The notes under the pieces are model-generated. The model ran no database searches. It was not told the origin of the DNA and worked only from the letters and a program-made list of their open reading frames with translations. Shown in pieces: positions 1 through 13,599 of a stretch of DNA of 64,000 nt. The stretch's first letter is position 1. Each line of letters opens with the position of its first letter. The stretch lies in contig JAFREQ010000046.1 of assembly GCA_025331565.1 (NCBI GenBank), forward strand, positions 3,040,501 through 3,104,500. The letters are read 5' to 3'. Source of the DNA: Holacanthus passer (lineage: Eukaryota > Chordata > Actinopteri > Pomacanthidae). Position numbers and translations under genes: made by a program.

Positions 1-3000
1 GTGTGAGTGCACTCAAAAACAACAGTCAAAAAAATATATTGACATATACATTAATCACATGAAAACCTCCCCTGGTGTGTTGAGGCCTTTATTCATGGAA
101 ATAAGGTTGAAAATTGTCCAAGTGTTCCTTTCAGGAACATGAAGTCAACTGATGATACTCAGAGGTGACATTTATCATCCTCAGATTCCAACAGAGGAAA
201 ACTGATTAAAAAATCCCAACCAGTCACCTCGGTGTCTCCAGAACACCCCTGAGGTGGAACAACCTCCAACATTTACAGTGAGAGAGGGAAATTCTTATTT
301 TGGTCCTAGAAATTACATAAGTGTTTGCACTGGTAAAAACTTGTCAGGTTTTGTTTGTCAGCAACAACATAAATCAGTTTGTTTTCAAAGAATTCCTTCA
401 GGACAGCCTCACAAAAAAACAGATCAAAGATGCCAGCAGAGTATCCATGTCAGCTTTACCTCTGACCTGCTAACAACTTGCACACAGAATATTTACGGCC
501 GATTTAACACAGGACCTCATACACATATATTTCACTGCCTTCTCTTCAGGAGCGCGAGTTATGTGTTTTAATGTCATGCGGGTTGTAAGTTAACCCAAAG
601 GTTAGCTGGTGTTGAAAAAACAGTTTTTTCTGAGGTCACCATTTTCTTTTCTATTTGTTTTGCCATAAATCTTTCTTTTTTTTACTAAAACCCTCTTATT
701 AGTTCACCTTTAACTCTCATCTTTTTTCACTCTTTAGCCTGCAGTGTTTTATCTCCAAGCAGAATTGAATCTGCATTAACTAATTTCAATGAAGAGTCTT
801 TGCAACTAAATGAACATATATGGTTGGATGCCTACAGCAATCAAATAAAAACACTGAGCCGGACATGTAGCATGTTTTAGGTTATAGCTATGAGCTACTT
901 TCATATTGTTCTGTGTGACTGTACTTAATTATTGCGTGTGGATTTGAAGTTAGATTAGATTGTAAATATTTAGAGAATCAACAGATATGTTGATTTTGTG
1001 GAATAATGAGTTTCATGATATAGCAATATAGAATATTATAGCAGAATAATATGCAGTTATGACCAAAAAATGTCATTAAGATACACAAAATGTCTCATTA
1101 TAACATGAAAGGCAAAAGGAGAAAAGAAAATGTTCCTTTTTTTTCCAATGAGAAACTGAACTAATATGTTTTTGTCAATGTGGCAGTAATATAATTGAAT
1201 CAAATGTGATTACATGCCTGCGAGTAGCTACATTGATTTTGTAAATGCCATCAAAAGGAAGGATGGTTAGTGCTTCTGTTTATGTGAACCATTTCAGAGT
1301 TAATGAAAATTTTAATCGAATCAATTTTAAATGCTCTTGTGGAGGCAATTAAATATATGAGCACTGAAGTAGCTTGAGCTTGTGTGCATGTGTGCACTGC
1401 ACAAAGTGGAAAAATGTATTAAAAAATAAAGAAAATTAATTAGTCTCATGGCGACAGCAGATCACACAGTACATCCTATAAATGGAGATGTTTGGTAGTA
1501 AAACTTCCAGTGTAGGACAGCAGCGTTCAGACCGCTTCACCCAGACAGGCACGCCAACTCTAATCCCTCTCTGTCTGGAAGCACTGACCTCTTTTGTTCA
1601 CTTGATGGCTTATTACCGGTATTGATTTTGGCTTTTTTATTTTACAGACTTCCTGCAGTGAGTGCAGATGACCCACGCACATATCAGACAACACCGACAA
1701 ACATTACAAATTTGTTCTGCTCAGGATAAATTAATCGTTTCTTCTATATATCTTTTCTTGCTTTTTTAAAACCTCAGACTGAGGCCTCCATTGGTGGATG
1801 AAGTGTCTCCTGTTGTGATACTGGATCATGTGTGATGCTCTTGGATTTAACTCACTCGCACGTCTTTGGCTTTGTTGGTCAGGGTGCTGACGGACGATTT
1901 CTTCTGGAGCACTTTAATTTCATCTGCCGCAGTTGAATCTGAGCTACAGTGAAGTGGACCACATCTTATACTGTAAGTCCCAATAATGACTGGTTGACTT
2001 GTTTTTCTCTGTTTTGGATAAATGGACAAAATTCTTATTCACGATTAGCCTCTTTCTTACTAGACTTAGCAGACATATTGTGTTTTCTGTGTGTTTGCTT
2101 TTATTCCTCTCTACTGTATTTGTGGTCTTTTAGTGAAGTATTAATTGCACGCTACAGTTTGCCTTGAGGGGGTGGATGGACTTCTCCAGATACGCTGTGA
2201 TAGCGATTCAGATTCAACTGTTTGACTGAAAAATACACATCAGAATATTTTGGCTTGCTCCCTTCAAAGTGTGTTTTAAATATCTTTGCTCTTTAGTTAC
2301 AACATTTATTATCTCAGTTACCATATTGTGAACATCAAACATATTTGGTTAATGGATACTGGCAGTTTTACTAGTTTATCTTTCCAGTGTCGATTACAGT
2401 GATTCAATATATTCTTCTTATACAGTATGAAAACAAAGGAAATATATTACAACACTTCATTTTTTTTCTAGTTGTCAGCATTACAAGACAACATGGGAAA
2501 GTAATCCACAGCTGTAATGTAACTCTGTCTGTTGTTTAGGAGTTTCTGAAAACAGCAGCTGGCTGATTTGTCAGCACATCTGGTTTCAACTGACGACATC
2601 CACCGTTCATGCTCCCTGCCTCACTGAGCTTTCTCCCCCATCACTCTCGCTGTTTGAGATGTTTGTGTTTTCCTCACCATGGTTGTAGAGACAGGAGTCA
2701 CGTTCTCCCGGAGATGGATGGCAGTTTGAGACAAACAGAAACGGATGCAAAATGCAATCCAGAAAGTTATGTCAGAGTGCAAACTGCGGTGGTCAGATCT
2801 CAGGGGAGCAGCATCAGAAACATTTTAAAAGTAGACAACACTTTGTCACAGTGACAGAATGTCAACTTGTAGATTTGTGGATTTTATTAATGCAGCAGTA
2901 GAAACTTTATTCCATTTGTATATTTTATCTTAGCATGGGATGGAGTTGGCTTTCTAAAAGAGCAAAAATGATTGAGGACTGAATTAGGGATTATCTGCTG

Positions 3001-5150
3001 ATTATTTTCTCGATTGACCATTGATCAATGGAAGGTTTGGTCTGACCAGCGGTTCAACAGCCATGTGATATTCATGTACATTGACGGAAAGCAGAGAAAT
3101 GCAGGAAGGATTCGTATTTTAGCAGCTGAGAATTAGGTGAGAAGGACCTTTTGACATGTGAGTTTGCTGTGAATCAAAACTATGTTTCTAGCTTATGTTG
3201 AGATGCTGAATTTGACATTTTTGCTTGTTGCTCAGTTAATTAATCGTTGTTATGTAATTAGTCACTTCTTGTAATCAGTTAAAGGTTATGCAAAATACCA
3301 ATAGACAGTATGACCTGTTTAATCAGGTGACCTCAGCAACATTTTGCTGATCGTCTATAACATGCATTAAGCCGGATCTCCCCTGTCTGCAGGGTGACTG
3401 TGTCCATGGAGCGTGTGCCATGTGAAAATCATGTATGAGTAACCTCGGCGGAAATGTTCCACCTCCCACAGTCGCCCACATCAAAAGGCCGCAGTGCAGT
3501 TGTCATAGTAATAGCGGATTGTTTTGGTTGGTTTGGGTGAGTGAGGGCGGGGCTTTTTGTGAGGGGGCCGTTTTTATGAGGGGCTCTTCTCCACTTTGTC
3601 ATCACAAATGTTTCTTCTAGAAGAAATAGGACTCCCTCAGTGACCTGATCTACATGGAAAGTCTTTAATCATCATAAACATCTGTTGCACCATTTGAACC
3701 AACCTCCTCTAATGAAACCTAATGACAATATTTAACTGTGGGCAAAATGTTATATTAGTGTGTCCTGTGGTTTTTTTAGATTTCAGCAGTTTAAACTTTG
3801 TGTCTTTTTAAAAACCTTTTAAAACATTTAAAACAAGATTTTACTCTGTAGTTGGTTGAGGTGGAGCTCATTTTGAACTAGTCTTCATAGGACTGCAACT
3901 GTTGATTTTTGTAATTATGGATTAATCGGCTGATTATTTTCTCCATTAGTCGATTTTTTTTTGGTTTGTACAAATATCTGAAAATTGTGAGAAAGCCGCC
4001 ACATCTTCACACTGCTTGTTTAAGAATAACGTAGCTCCAGTGAAAATGGTTCACAGTGACGTCTGTGGATTATCCAGAATAAGTCGGACATTGTTTCTGT
4101 AAAGACAACTTGCTGTTGAGTTTTTCAAATTTATTTTCATTCAATTCAGTTTCGGATCTAGCACCACAAAAAAAAAAAACTTTTGGGCTGGAGGCAGAAA
4201 TCATAGATACAAATAGCTCAAAAGAACAACAGTGAAAAGTAAACATATTGGCATGACCTTAAACCATGAGGGGTTAGTTAACAATAATCTTTATGTAATA
4301 TTCTTTGTCATTTGGTTGAACTCTGAACTAAAACCCAAAGAGTCATTAAAACCCATCAACTGTCCAGCATGTCCTGGCAATACTCAGCATGTACAGCAGT
4401 AGAATAATGAAAACAAAACTCTTGAAATTGATGTTGCTGAATTAAAAAAAAGTTAGTTTCAGTTTTGGTTGATTATTGTAAACCATGGGTGAAGTAGACC
4501 AGAGAACAGTTTGACATGAGGTTTGTCAAACAGAAAATGAACATCATCACACATGTTGGGCTCATTGACTGTGATCAGAGGAACATCGCATGATTCTGAT
4601 AGTTCTGAAGATTATTTAAATATTTTGCATTTCCTGCTGAATGTTAGGTTTCAGTTCAGTTCATCAAAAGCTGCATCTAGTTGCTTTTCTCTGCAGAGTT
4701 CTGAAGTGCAGATCTCATCCATGAGGACTGGAAACCACTAAACATCTGACTTCATATTTGGAACAGCTTCACTCGTGTGCAGCAGGATGACTGAGTGGTT
4801 TGGTGCTTCCCACAGTCTACGGCATGTTGGCTGTGCGTGGTTGATTTCCCTCCTTGCAAGAATCCTTGATTTTGCCCTGAGAAATGAATAAATTGGAACA
4901 TCAAGGTTTTTCATACTTTAAAGGTGGATTCACATATTGGTTGCAGTAATCATTCCTCCTGTCAATGTGAAGAAAGGCCTTCCTAATATTTTTACAATGT
5001 GGAGGATGGGAAATAAAATCCACAGACTTTGTTTTGTGGAAAAATGTATTGCTGAAGCTGATATGAGGCCTCAGCAGTCTCAGTAAGAGAAACCAGTTAG
5101 TATCATGTATGCAGGTGTTTGGTCTTAAAGTCAAGTATTGGAAAAAATGA
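1..5150. other. intergenic, no gene recognised
   Basis: AT-rich with frequent stops in all frames. Short open stretches (e.g. 254-571, 2609-2854) have no family resemblance. About 3880-4090 shows a dispersed fish repeat (GATTAATCGGCTGATTATTTTCTCC...). A GC-richer patch at 3380-3600 (including GGGCGGGGC at about 3546) is unique-looking and could be regulatory, but nothing decides this. Confidence 0.5.
3880..4090 (+). repeat. dispersed fish repeat (GATTAATCG type)
   Basis: It starts GGACTGCAACTGTTGATT and continues with ATTAATCGGCTGATTATTTTCTCC, ATTAGTCGATT and ATCTGAAAATTGTGAG, the order found in a very common teleost repeat. Other copies or parts lie at 12.2-12.56, 14.24-14.46 and 18.2-18.49 kb. 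Confidence 0.65.
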
Positions 5151-5162
5151 TCTGATGACCTG

Positions 5163-5310
5163 CTGGTGGTGCTTGATGAAAAGTCAGGATCAAAAGAGTT
5201 TACAATTCATCCTGAGGGGGACATAAATGTACCAAATTTTATGGTCATCCATTCAATAGCCCACAAAGTAGTAGTTGTGATATTTCCATCTGGATCAACC
5301 AACACTGAAA
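5163..5310 (-). repeat. fragment of the GATGGATTGC-type dispersed repeat
   Basis: Read on the + strand it shows GGTGCTTGATGAAAAGTCAGGATC, ACAATTCATCCTGAGGGGGAC and CCAAATTTTATGGTCATCCATTC, the reverse complement of the block described at 38385-38710. Confidence 0.65.
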
Positions 5311-6510
5311 TCCTGTTTCCAGGCTGCAGAACTAAACAGGCTGTCACTTTGGAAGATAACCACATGATATTGACTAACTGTGACTCCTGAAGCCTCAGAC
5401 TATTAGTGTTGGTTAACGTTTGGATCTGGATTGTGGATCTCTCACACTGGATTAGCATACATCTGGACACGTGTTTTTTAAGATAGACTTCAATCAATCA
5501 CTGTGAATCTATTCTTTTAGCTCTTATTTAGTAAATGACAGCAGATTGATGAGATTAGCTATTTTTAAGTTTTGATTACATTCCGTTTGCTTCCCAGTAA
5601 ATAATCAGATTAATGGACACTTGGCACTGTGATGTTTAACTTAACAAAGACATGTTTATCTAGTAGTTCAGGCAAAACTAACTTTTCCAGTAGCCTGATA
5701 ATCATGACATCACCTCTCCTTTTCCCGGCTGTGTGCACAACTTGTTGTGTTTTGGCGCAAAGCAGCTGCTTCTTGATAAACTTCTGTAAGCTGGTCTGTT
5801 ATTATCTCACTGAAACTAAAACCATCAACCTCATATTTCTGACTGATAGTTGATGGCAATCTGCTGGAAATTATTAGAGGTGTCGTAGTTTGGCGTTTGG
5901 TAATATGTACATGAAACCACTCTTTAAGATGCAGAGAGATATCAACAAACTGACATCTTAAAGCTGTTTGAAACAATAACATTGAAGTTTTGTCTACTTT
6001 GCTGATTTAGAATTACGTAGACAGGTCAAAATATTGTTTATGGATTCTTAGCTGGATATGTTCTAGGATGATGTTTCAATGCTCTCTCTGTTTACTCAAC
6101 ATGTTTTCCTATAAATGATGGTGGCTGAGCAGTATTGAATTGATAAACCTTTGCTGAAAACCTGACTTGTTGAACCAGCTTTCTGGACAGTTGCATGAGG
6201 TTGTTGTGGAAATGCCCCCCACATTCAGTCACCTCGCTTTCTAGAATTGTCTGTCACACTCTGGTAATTGACGTGACATCATGTAGTAAATATTTGGTTG
6301 TACCTTGTGTGCATTTGTTAATGTTTCCTACCACATATTATACAAATGGAATCATGAGCAAAAAATGTTCATGGCTTTTCACGCATCTACAGAACACAAG
6401 TTTCCTCCTGCAGTGGCTTTGACTCTTTTAGACTGCAGCCTCCTCTGTGATATCTTACTCTACTAAGATCTTATGATCCTATGAATAACATTCAAACCTT
6501 TGAAAAAATT

Positions 6511-7047
6511 TCAGTCTGGTTTATGCTCCCTGCACAGCACTGAGACTCGAGGTCAATGTCGCCAATGACCTTCTGCATGCAACCACCCCGGGTCTGTACT
6601 CTATTTTCATTCTCCTTGACTTCAGCTGACCCTTTGATACAGCGGACCGTATCGTCTTAATCAGCCATCTGCAGAACTGTGTTGGCATCAGTGATGTGGC
6701 TCTGAATTGGTTTAATCTCCTATCTGTTAATCAGGTTCTTCTCTGTAATGCATAGAGATGCATCCTCCTCTTGTGGGACCCCCCAATGACTTATTTGGGT
6801 CTCCTCCTTGTTTATCAGTGTACCATATACATTCTACCCCGAGGCAAATCATACTTGGACATGATATTGATTTGCTATGTGGACGTATGGCTTAAATGTT
6901 GGAATTATTTAATTTATTTTATCTTCTTTATATCTTAAGTTCTGGTTCTTGTTTGCTTTTATTACATGTTTATATTGTAAAGCACTTTGCAACTTTCTTT
7001 TTGAAAGGTGCTATATAAATAAAGTCATTATTATTATTGTTATTATA
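6511..7047 (+). mobile_element. 5'-truncated, decayed LINE (L2-like) with 3' tail
   Basis: The first part (6511-6730) decodes in broken frames to reverse-transcriptase-like fragments: a TVNDLL-like stretch, a LILLDFS-A-DT-type active-site neighbourhood (ATTCTCCTTGACTTCAGC...GATACAGCGGACCGTATC) and a SHLQNCVGISDVALNW-type segment. The end carries the L2/CR1-type 3' tail: TTGTAAAGCACTTTGCAAC, GGTGCTATATAAATAAAG, and then ATT-rich microsatellite. The middle is deleted and frameshifted; inactive. Confidence 0.8.
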
Positions 7048-7049
7048 GG

Positions 7050-8930
7050 CTGGGTGCACATTTCATGCCCTCTATGCAGCAGAGCCAGTGGTGACAGTTA
7101 TTGATGGCTGGTCGGTTCATCTGCACATCAGTCAGCAGCAGAAGGGAATATTTTACCTCTGTCTGTTCCCACTTGAATGTGCTGCAGTTGTTATATGTTC
7201 GCGCTGCCATATTTCACTCCAGCAAACCATATTTACTGTGACACCATAATAATAAGAAAAAAAATACAGCTCGTCTGTGCTAATATGTTAATGCTAGAGC
7301 AAATTTCAGTGTCACCTTTTCTTTACTCATGTTATTTCAATCTTAGAAATTAGCCTCAGATGAGGAAGGCTTCATCATTTTAACATTTCTTTATGGACTC
7401 ACCACAGAGAGAGAGTTATTACACTATTTCTCATATGGCTGAAAAATGAGTGACCTCACAGTAAAAGACGTCAAAGGAGTGAGAGCGATCGCTTCATGCT
7501 CCCATACATTTTCCATATGTCTTTGTCCAAGTGGAGACCGCAGAGTTCCTGCAGCTGTGAGCATTAAAGCGCTGAGTAGCTGCTGAGGAAGACTGAGTCG
7601 CCTCTGTGAAGACCAGCCATCTCCCACAGTGGGGAAATGTCAGCTGGATGGAATGAGGCAGGCCTGGAAACAGGGGAGGCCCTGTAGCTCAGCAGAGAAC
7701 CAGGGTTATAACTTATCTGCGACTGTTTTCAGCTGTATGCTATAACTTTTGTACTTGTGCACAAAATACCATGTTTGGAGCCACAATATTAAGCTGCCAA
7801 CGCAGTAAAGTCAGCAGTGTGTGAATGATGTGAAGCATTTGAGAAGGATTTCTGTAGATCAACAGAAAGATGTCCACCATGTGGTTTAGTTAATCTTGGG
7901 GACTTGATTGATTTTGACTTTGGGACTGATTCTGATGTTGATATTTGAGAATTAAAAAATCATATATTGGCTGATAGATTTTTTTCAACAATCTCTCTAC
8001 AAACTCCTGAATTAAAATTGAATTATTTGGCTGAACTGCTCACAATTCACAGACTTATTGAGAGGTAAAAGGTAATGAAACTCTTGTTTAATGCCGTCAG
8101 AGATATTTGAATATTTCTCATAGTGTTATTTAAAAGTTAGAAACTGAACCGCATCATAGAAATATTCCAAACAGAGACATGGCAGGATTGTTGGCATGAA
8201 TGTCCTCAACACTCGAGAGAGGATTACAGTCTAATGCTGTGATGTAAACCCCAATAGAGACGCTGGCACAAGTGTCCAACATAATATCTGAGTTGACACA
8301 TTCACAGCTACATTCTGGTGGATTTTCCATCTTTTGGGACTTTGCTGATGTATTTTTGGACAATGTGTATTGTTTGTTCTGAAAGCCTAAGAAGATTTGT
8401 TGAGGGTCCTCTTGAGTTGGCAAGTGCCAGTGTTATTGTGACAATAGGATTCTGCGCATATTTGGACTAATCTGGAATCATCAGCAAAATACATCAGAGA
8501 AGAAGTTCTTTGTCATAGTTTGCTGTAAAAAAGTTATAATTAAGAAATCACAGCAGATACAGTCAAATGTAATGGGTTCATTTAAAAAGACAGATTATAT
8601 GTCCTGCTGAATTTTCTGTGGTTAATAACCCCTGAACATCTTCTCTTTACAACCCTGAGTTCACTGGGCCATGAAACACTGACAAAAGACTCTCCTAATG
8701 CATGTCTTGTATTTCTTTGTCTGTTTTAATTGACAATGATTATTTCTCTTCAGCTCAGTAAGACCATTAACTCAGCAAATTAACCCATCAAAAGGAGAGA
8801 ATGAAATTTTTTTTTTGGAAAACTGTAGGCTAAATTGGATTGTGTCGACTACAGCATCAGACATATTTTCCTTTGTACTTTCAGCGTTAGGGCAGTGTTT
8901 CACATTTGTTCAATTCGTGAGTAACAGGTT
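7050..8930. other. intergenic, no gene recognised
   Basis: AT-rich with short non-homologous open stretches only. About 7890-8010 may be a fragment of the GATTAATCG-type repeat. Confidence 0.45.
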
Positions 8931-8934
8931 ATCT

Positions 8935-9510
8935 GAATTGGCATGAAATATTGTACAAAGTTAGAGAATGAAGCCTATGACTTTGATGATCGCTTGACTT
9001 CTCCTGATATCAGCAACATTTGTGATGTATCGCCATAAAAATTTGGTTCAGACGTTCGTGGCCTTGACAGGATGAATCCTAATGACTTTAGTGACTGCCA
9101 GCACAAGGTTGACATTTGTGATTTTGAGTGAAATGTCTTGACAAATATTGAGTGGTTTGGCATGAAATTTTGTACAGACATTTGTTTTCCCCTCAGGATG
9201 AACTGCAATAACTTTGGCGATATCTTAATTTTTCATCTAGCGCAATCATCAGGTTAAAATTTTAATTTCTCCAATACTTTGGTTTATGACCTGCAAAACT
9301 ACAGAAATTCCTATCAGCATATGGTGATAATTAGCCAATGTTAGCATTCTGAAATGCTAAAGATGGTTAACATGCTGTCCCAAATGCCAGCAGTAGCATT
9401 GTAATTATGAGCATGTTAGCATTAGCACTGATCTCAAATCACCGCTTTACTAATGTGCAGTCTTACAGAGCTGCTAGTGTGGCTATAGACTCTTATTATT
9501 ACTTTACATT
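8935..9510 (+). repeat. dispersed fish repeat, near full-length copy
   Basis: Contains GGCATGAAATATTGTACA, CTTTGATGATCGCTTGACTTCTCC, TTGAGTGAAATGTCTTGACAAA, CCCCTCAGGATGAACTGCAATAAC, TCCAATACTTTGGTTTATGACC, AGCATGTTAGCATTAGCACTG and CAGAGCTGCTAGTGTGGCTATAGACTCTTA. The order matches the copies at 13.1 and 45.2 kb. Confidence 0.75.
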
Positions 9511-12190
9511 TTGACAAAAATGACAAATTTATAATCTCCACCAAAGCAGTTAACTTGCTAGAAGTACAGTATGTGTATGTCAGTGTGATACAGTTGAGTC
9601 AAGCTCCCTTAAATGCAGCTTAATCCTGGACTTGTAACCTAAATATAAATTATGTCTTATGCCTTTATGAAGGATGAAAGCAGCCCTGTAATTCTCCTCA
9701 TCACTTTGACATTAACTGCAGTGATGAATGACTGATCACTGATCTTATTAAGGATATCAGGCCCTGCGGTTGATTAAGCTGTAACTCAACCCAGTCAAAC
9801 ACAGCCGTGAACAAAGAGTCACATTGAGCACAGATCGTTCACCAGTGTCACTGTAATCCCTAAACTAATGCCTGGAAGTGCAGATCCTCTAATCTGCAAA
9901 GAGCACAAGCTCATTAGAGCTACCACACCGAGACAACAAAGGGAAGGGATCTCCATGCAGAGTTTCCCGTCTGTGGTTTTGGTTGAAGCTCTCTGCAGAT
10001 GTGCTGGCAAGCCTCAGGAGCGACCTGAGAGTGACCTGAGGGTTTTGCCTTCAGAGCCATATTAGTTCATGTTTGTGTGAGCGGTGACATCTCTGGTCTG
10101 CTCAGTGTCTGCACATGGCCCGGAGCTGCCGCAGAGTTGGACTGACGAGGATGTAACACTGCATATGAGAATCCATCTTTCTTTTTTGTCTTTACCACAG
10201 TTCACTCAGCTCACAGATGTGAAACAGTATTTTGAGGTTTCTTGACACACGACGCTGCACCAGCTCACTCTTACTGTCATTTGAGAGCATTTATTCTGCA
10301 GTTAAATCGTGTTCTTAAAGAGTAGTTTGCTGTCACCTTACATAACCTTCCAGTCTAATGAAGTCTACCTTTATTTGACCGGAAACGATCATGAAACAAG
10401 CTGCTGGCAGATATAGTTTCTTACAAGTGTCTTGCAAGTGTTGGGTTTGGGAGTTATAGCGGTTCATTAAAACTAATGAGGTCATTGAAGAGGTAGCTTC
10501 TCTGTGTTGCTGTGTTTATGAGTTACTGACAGTTTGTTGATAATAAATCTGTTGACCTCCTACTGGAAAATCCTCACATCTCAAAGTCTACACAAGCCGA
10601 TATGGTGCAATATCAGAGTGGTCTGTGACCCGATTATTATGCTTTATTTGATTTATCTAGAGATAAGTGTTGAACTTTGCAATTACAGTGTAGGTCTGTA
10701 AGATATGTTCACCCCTGTTGGAAATTTTCAAGTTTAAATGAAAACAGATTTAAGTTACAAATATATAACACAAAACTCCTCCATCAAATTATTCTCCTTC
10801 GTTTATAGGACAAAATTAAAACATCACTGGTGCAGCCAGTTGGTTTTCAAAGTTGCATGAGGTGCATATCCCTCTACCTGTTTTTATGCACATTTTCAGT
10901 TTGCACATGAAAAATACTTGCGGAAAATTGAAAATCTCATAATATAGCGAAAATATTTTTACACTTGGCTCAAGTGGAAAAGCTGGTTAATCGAGTTGTG
11001 CAATGGAAATGGACTTGTTTGAAATGAATATTTTTAGGATTAATACATGAAACAAACATAAATGTAATATTTCCATCATGTTTTCTGCCTTGTTTATAAT
11101 GAATACTAATTATAAGCACTGTCCAGTTCTATTGATTCATTTCTAGAGAAAAACTCACCACAAAAAAAAACTAATGTACAACACTATTTAAAGAGTGTTC
11201 AATATTTTCAGCTGCATCTGCAACACAACACATTTACACAGCCACTTTATTTCAAGTCAGACTGTTTTCTGTTCTTTCTTCTCCTTAGTTTTATAGTCTT
11301 TAACTAGAATAGATCAAACAGCACATATACCTCCTACTTTAAAGCCTCACACAGAAACACTCAGTAATTGTATAGCTACTTCAGCTCCATAATTAAACAT
11401 TATGTAAGTACCCATGTAAATATTTCAACATAATTGATGTCTACATGAAAAAACTAAATGACACAATGACTCTTTCATTGTAAAACAGTGTCTTTTTTGG
11501 CAACATAATTAAATTTAAACTCTTTGCCAGTCGTATGGTACTTTAATATTTTGACTTTTTCCAGATTGTGGCATATAAAGTATTGTGTAAATACTTTAAA
11601 CTGATAAAATTGCAACTTTTTCAGGTTTTGTTAATGACCATAAATAAAAGAAACACTGTCAAGTAATTTTTTTTTGTCATTTTCATTCATGTTTGAAAAA
11701 TTAAAACTGCTACCTTTACAGACCTCATGGTTCATTTTAGGTGAACAGTCGAGCCTCAACTACCCATAACCCACTGAGCTCTATGATTACAGCCCTGAAC
11801 CGAAGGTCAGACTGGAGACACTTTGCTTTTCTTTATGCCAGTTTCAGCTTGTTGAGATTATAGAGGACTGGACCAAGTAGCATGTCGGCCCAGCTGTATG
11901 GATTGGACGAATCAACCATAATTTCTAGGAAAGAATCCCAATGTATAAACTACCAATAAATGTTTATTCTTAGGCAAGTTCTCACAGAAAGTGCACAGGA
12001 GGCTAAAATTGATTTTGGTGCATGAAAAGACAAAACTTAATAGTTTCTTTAATGGATTAAAATAGAATCCAGTACAGTCTATGATTCGGATGGAGTCTCT
12101 CAAAAACAGTAAAAAACTGAATTTTATTCCTCAGTTGGAGTTTGGGTAAAGTATGATTCACAATTAGTTAAACAGTTTTTCTTTATTAAT
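9511..12190. other. intergenic, no gene recognised
   Basis: Only short unsupported open stretches. 9820-10160 is somewhat GC-richer and unique-looking; I see no splice-bounded exon or known domain in it. Confidence 0.45.
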
Positions 12191-12194
12191 CAAT

Positions 12195-12560
12195 ATGATG
12201 TTTAGGAAGTAGTGAAAATGCCCAAGAGAACATCTTCAAGTTGCCTGTTTTGTCCAAATCCAGTCAAAAAACCCAAAGATAATCTAGTTATTGTGACATA
12301 ACATGTGAGTAATTCTCCCAATTGAGATGCTGGAACAAGTGAGTAATTGATGTTTTTGCTTGAATAATGATGATCAAAATAGACAAGCTGTCCAAACCCA
12401 GCCCAATACTGAAAGCTATGAAGCCTGTTTAAACTACTATCATACAAGAGTTTGAAAGCCAGCAAATATTCACATTTGAGAAGATGTAACCAGTGAAATT
12501 TTGACATGTGAAGTGATCATCAAAATTGTAATAGATGATTTTTTGGTGTTTAACTAATGG
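12195..12560. repeat. dispersed fish repeat (GATTAATCG type), decayed
   Basis: Blocks CAAGTTGCCTGTTTTGTCCAAATCCAGTC, AAACCCAAAGATAATCTAGTTATTG, CCAGCAAATATTCACATTTGAGAAG and CAGTGAAATTTTGAC appear, partly twice, in the order typical of this repeat. Confidence 0.6.
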
Positions 12561-13109
12561 TTTCAACTCAACTGCAGCCACAAAGTTTCAAATCAAAGAC
12601 GCACATTTCTCCCATTGTATATGTCATTATATGGTCTCGATTTGCCGACATCATAACTTTGCACCTGTGTTTGCAGTGTTGAAGATATAACCCTGATCTT
12701 ACCGTAGTCCATCTTGTTATGGCCACATGTTGAATCAAAGCGTAGAATAAAGAACTGGACCTTTTTTAAGTTAATGAAGATCTATATCTGTAACACTTCC
12801 TTTAATCTCCAACATAAGAGCACCTGTGTTGTTTTAACAGAGGATGGTTTTGGTCTGGTCCGAGTCTCCTCACAGACCCATCTGCTCGGCAGATTTACTC
12901 ACGAATGCATTTGGCTATTATATTTGTTTTTACCACTATTGTCTGACTTTCTGTTTTTTGTGGATATCACCAAGTCTTATTGGCAGGCGATGATGGAGGC
13001 CAGATTTATGCTTTTTTTAGTCATACTAGAGGTGTGTGGCTTGAGGGGTTTCAAAGTTGAACTTTTGGTTCACCACTTTCTTCCAGACTGAAAAAACATG
13101 ACTATTTGA

Positions 13110-13590
13110 TGGGTTTAAATTTTGTATTGACATTTATATTCCCCAGAGGATGAGTCCCACTGATGTTGATGATCCCTGACCTTTCCAATAGTGCCACCAT
13201 GAGGTTTGCATTTGTGTTATTGAATAAAATGTCCCAATAACTGTTGGATGGATAAACATGAATTTGGTGTAGATATTCATGTTCCCCTCAAGATGAATTG
13301 CAAGGTGACCCCCTAATATTTTATCTAGCACCATCATCTCGTCAAAATTTTAATTTGTCCAACACTTTGGTTTGCATTTAGTGCTAATTAGCCAGTGCTA
13401 ACACACCAATCTAAAGTGGTGAACCTGGTAAACTTCAGACCTGCAAAATCAGTATGTTAACATTATCATTGCGAGCACATAAGCATGTTGACGTTAGCAT
13501 TTAGCTCCAAGCACCACTGTACTTAAGTAGAGGCTCACAGAGCTGCTAGCATGATGTAAACTCTTAGTCTTGTTAAGTAGCAGACATGGT
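13110..13590 (+). repeat. dispersed fish repeat (GATGGATTGC family)
   Basis: Contains TTGTATTGACATTTATATTCCCCAGAGGATGAGTCCCACTG, AATAAAATGTCCCAATAACTGTTGGATGGA, CCCTCAAGATGAATTGCAAGG, CATAAGCATGTTGACGTTAGCATTTAGCTCC and CAGAGCTGCTAGCATG. Confidence 0.75.
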
Positions 13591-13599
13591 TTCCTAAGT

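Noticed and set aside
1475..1660. TATAAAT-containing GC-balanced patch as a second promoter
   Set aside because: There is a CCTATAAATGG word but no downstream exon or open frame. TATA-like words are common in this AT-rich flank.
12714..13091. 125-codon open frame on the + strand
   Set aside because: No recognisable family, AT-rich codon use, and it runs into a dispersed repeat. Expected by chance in this composition.
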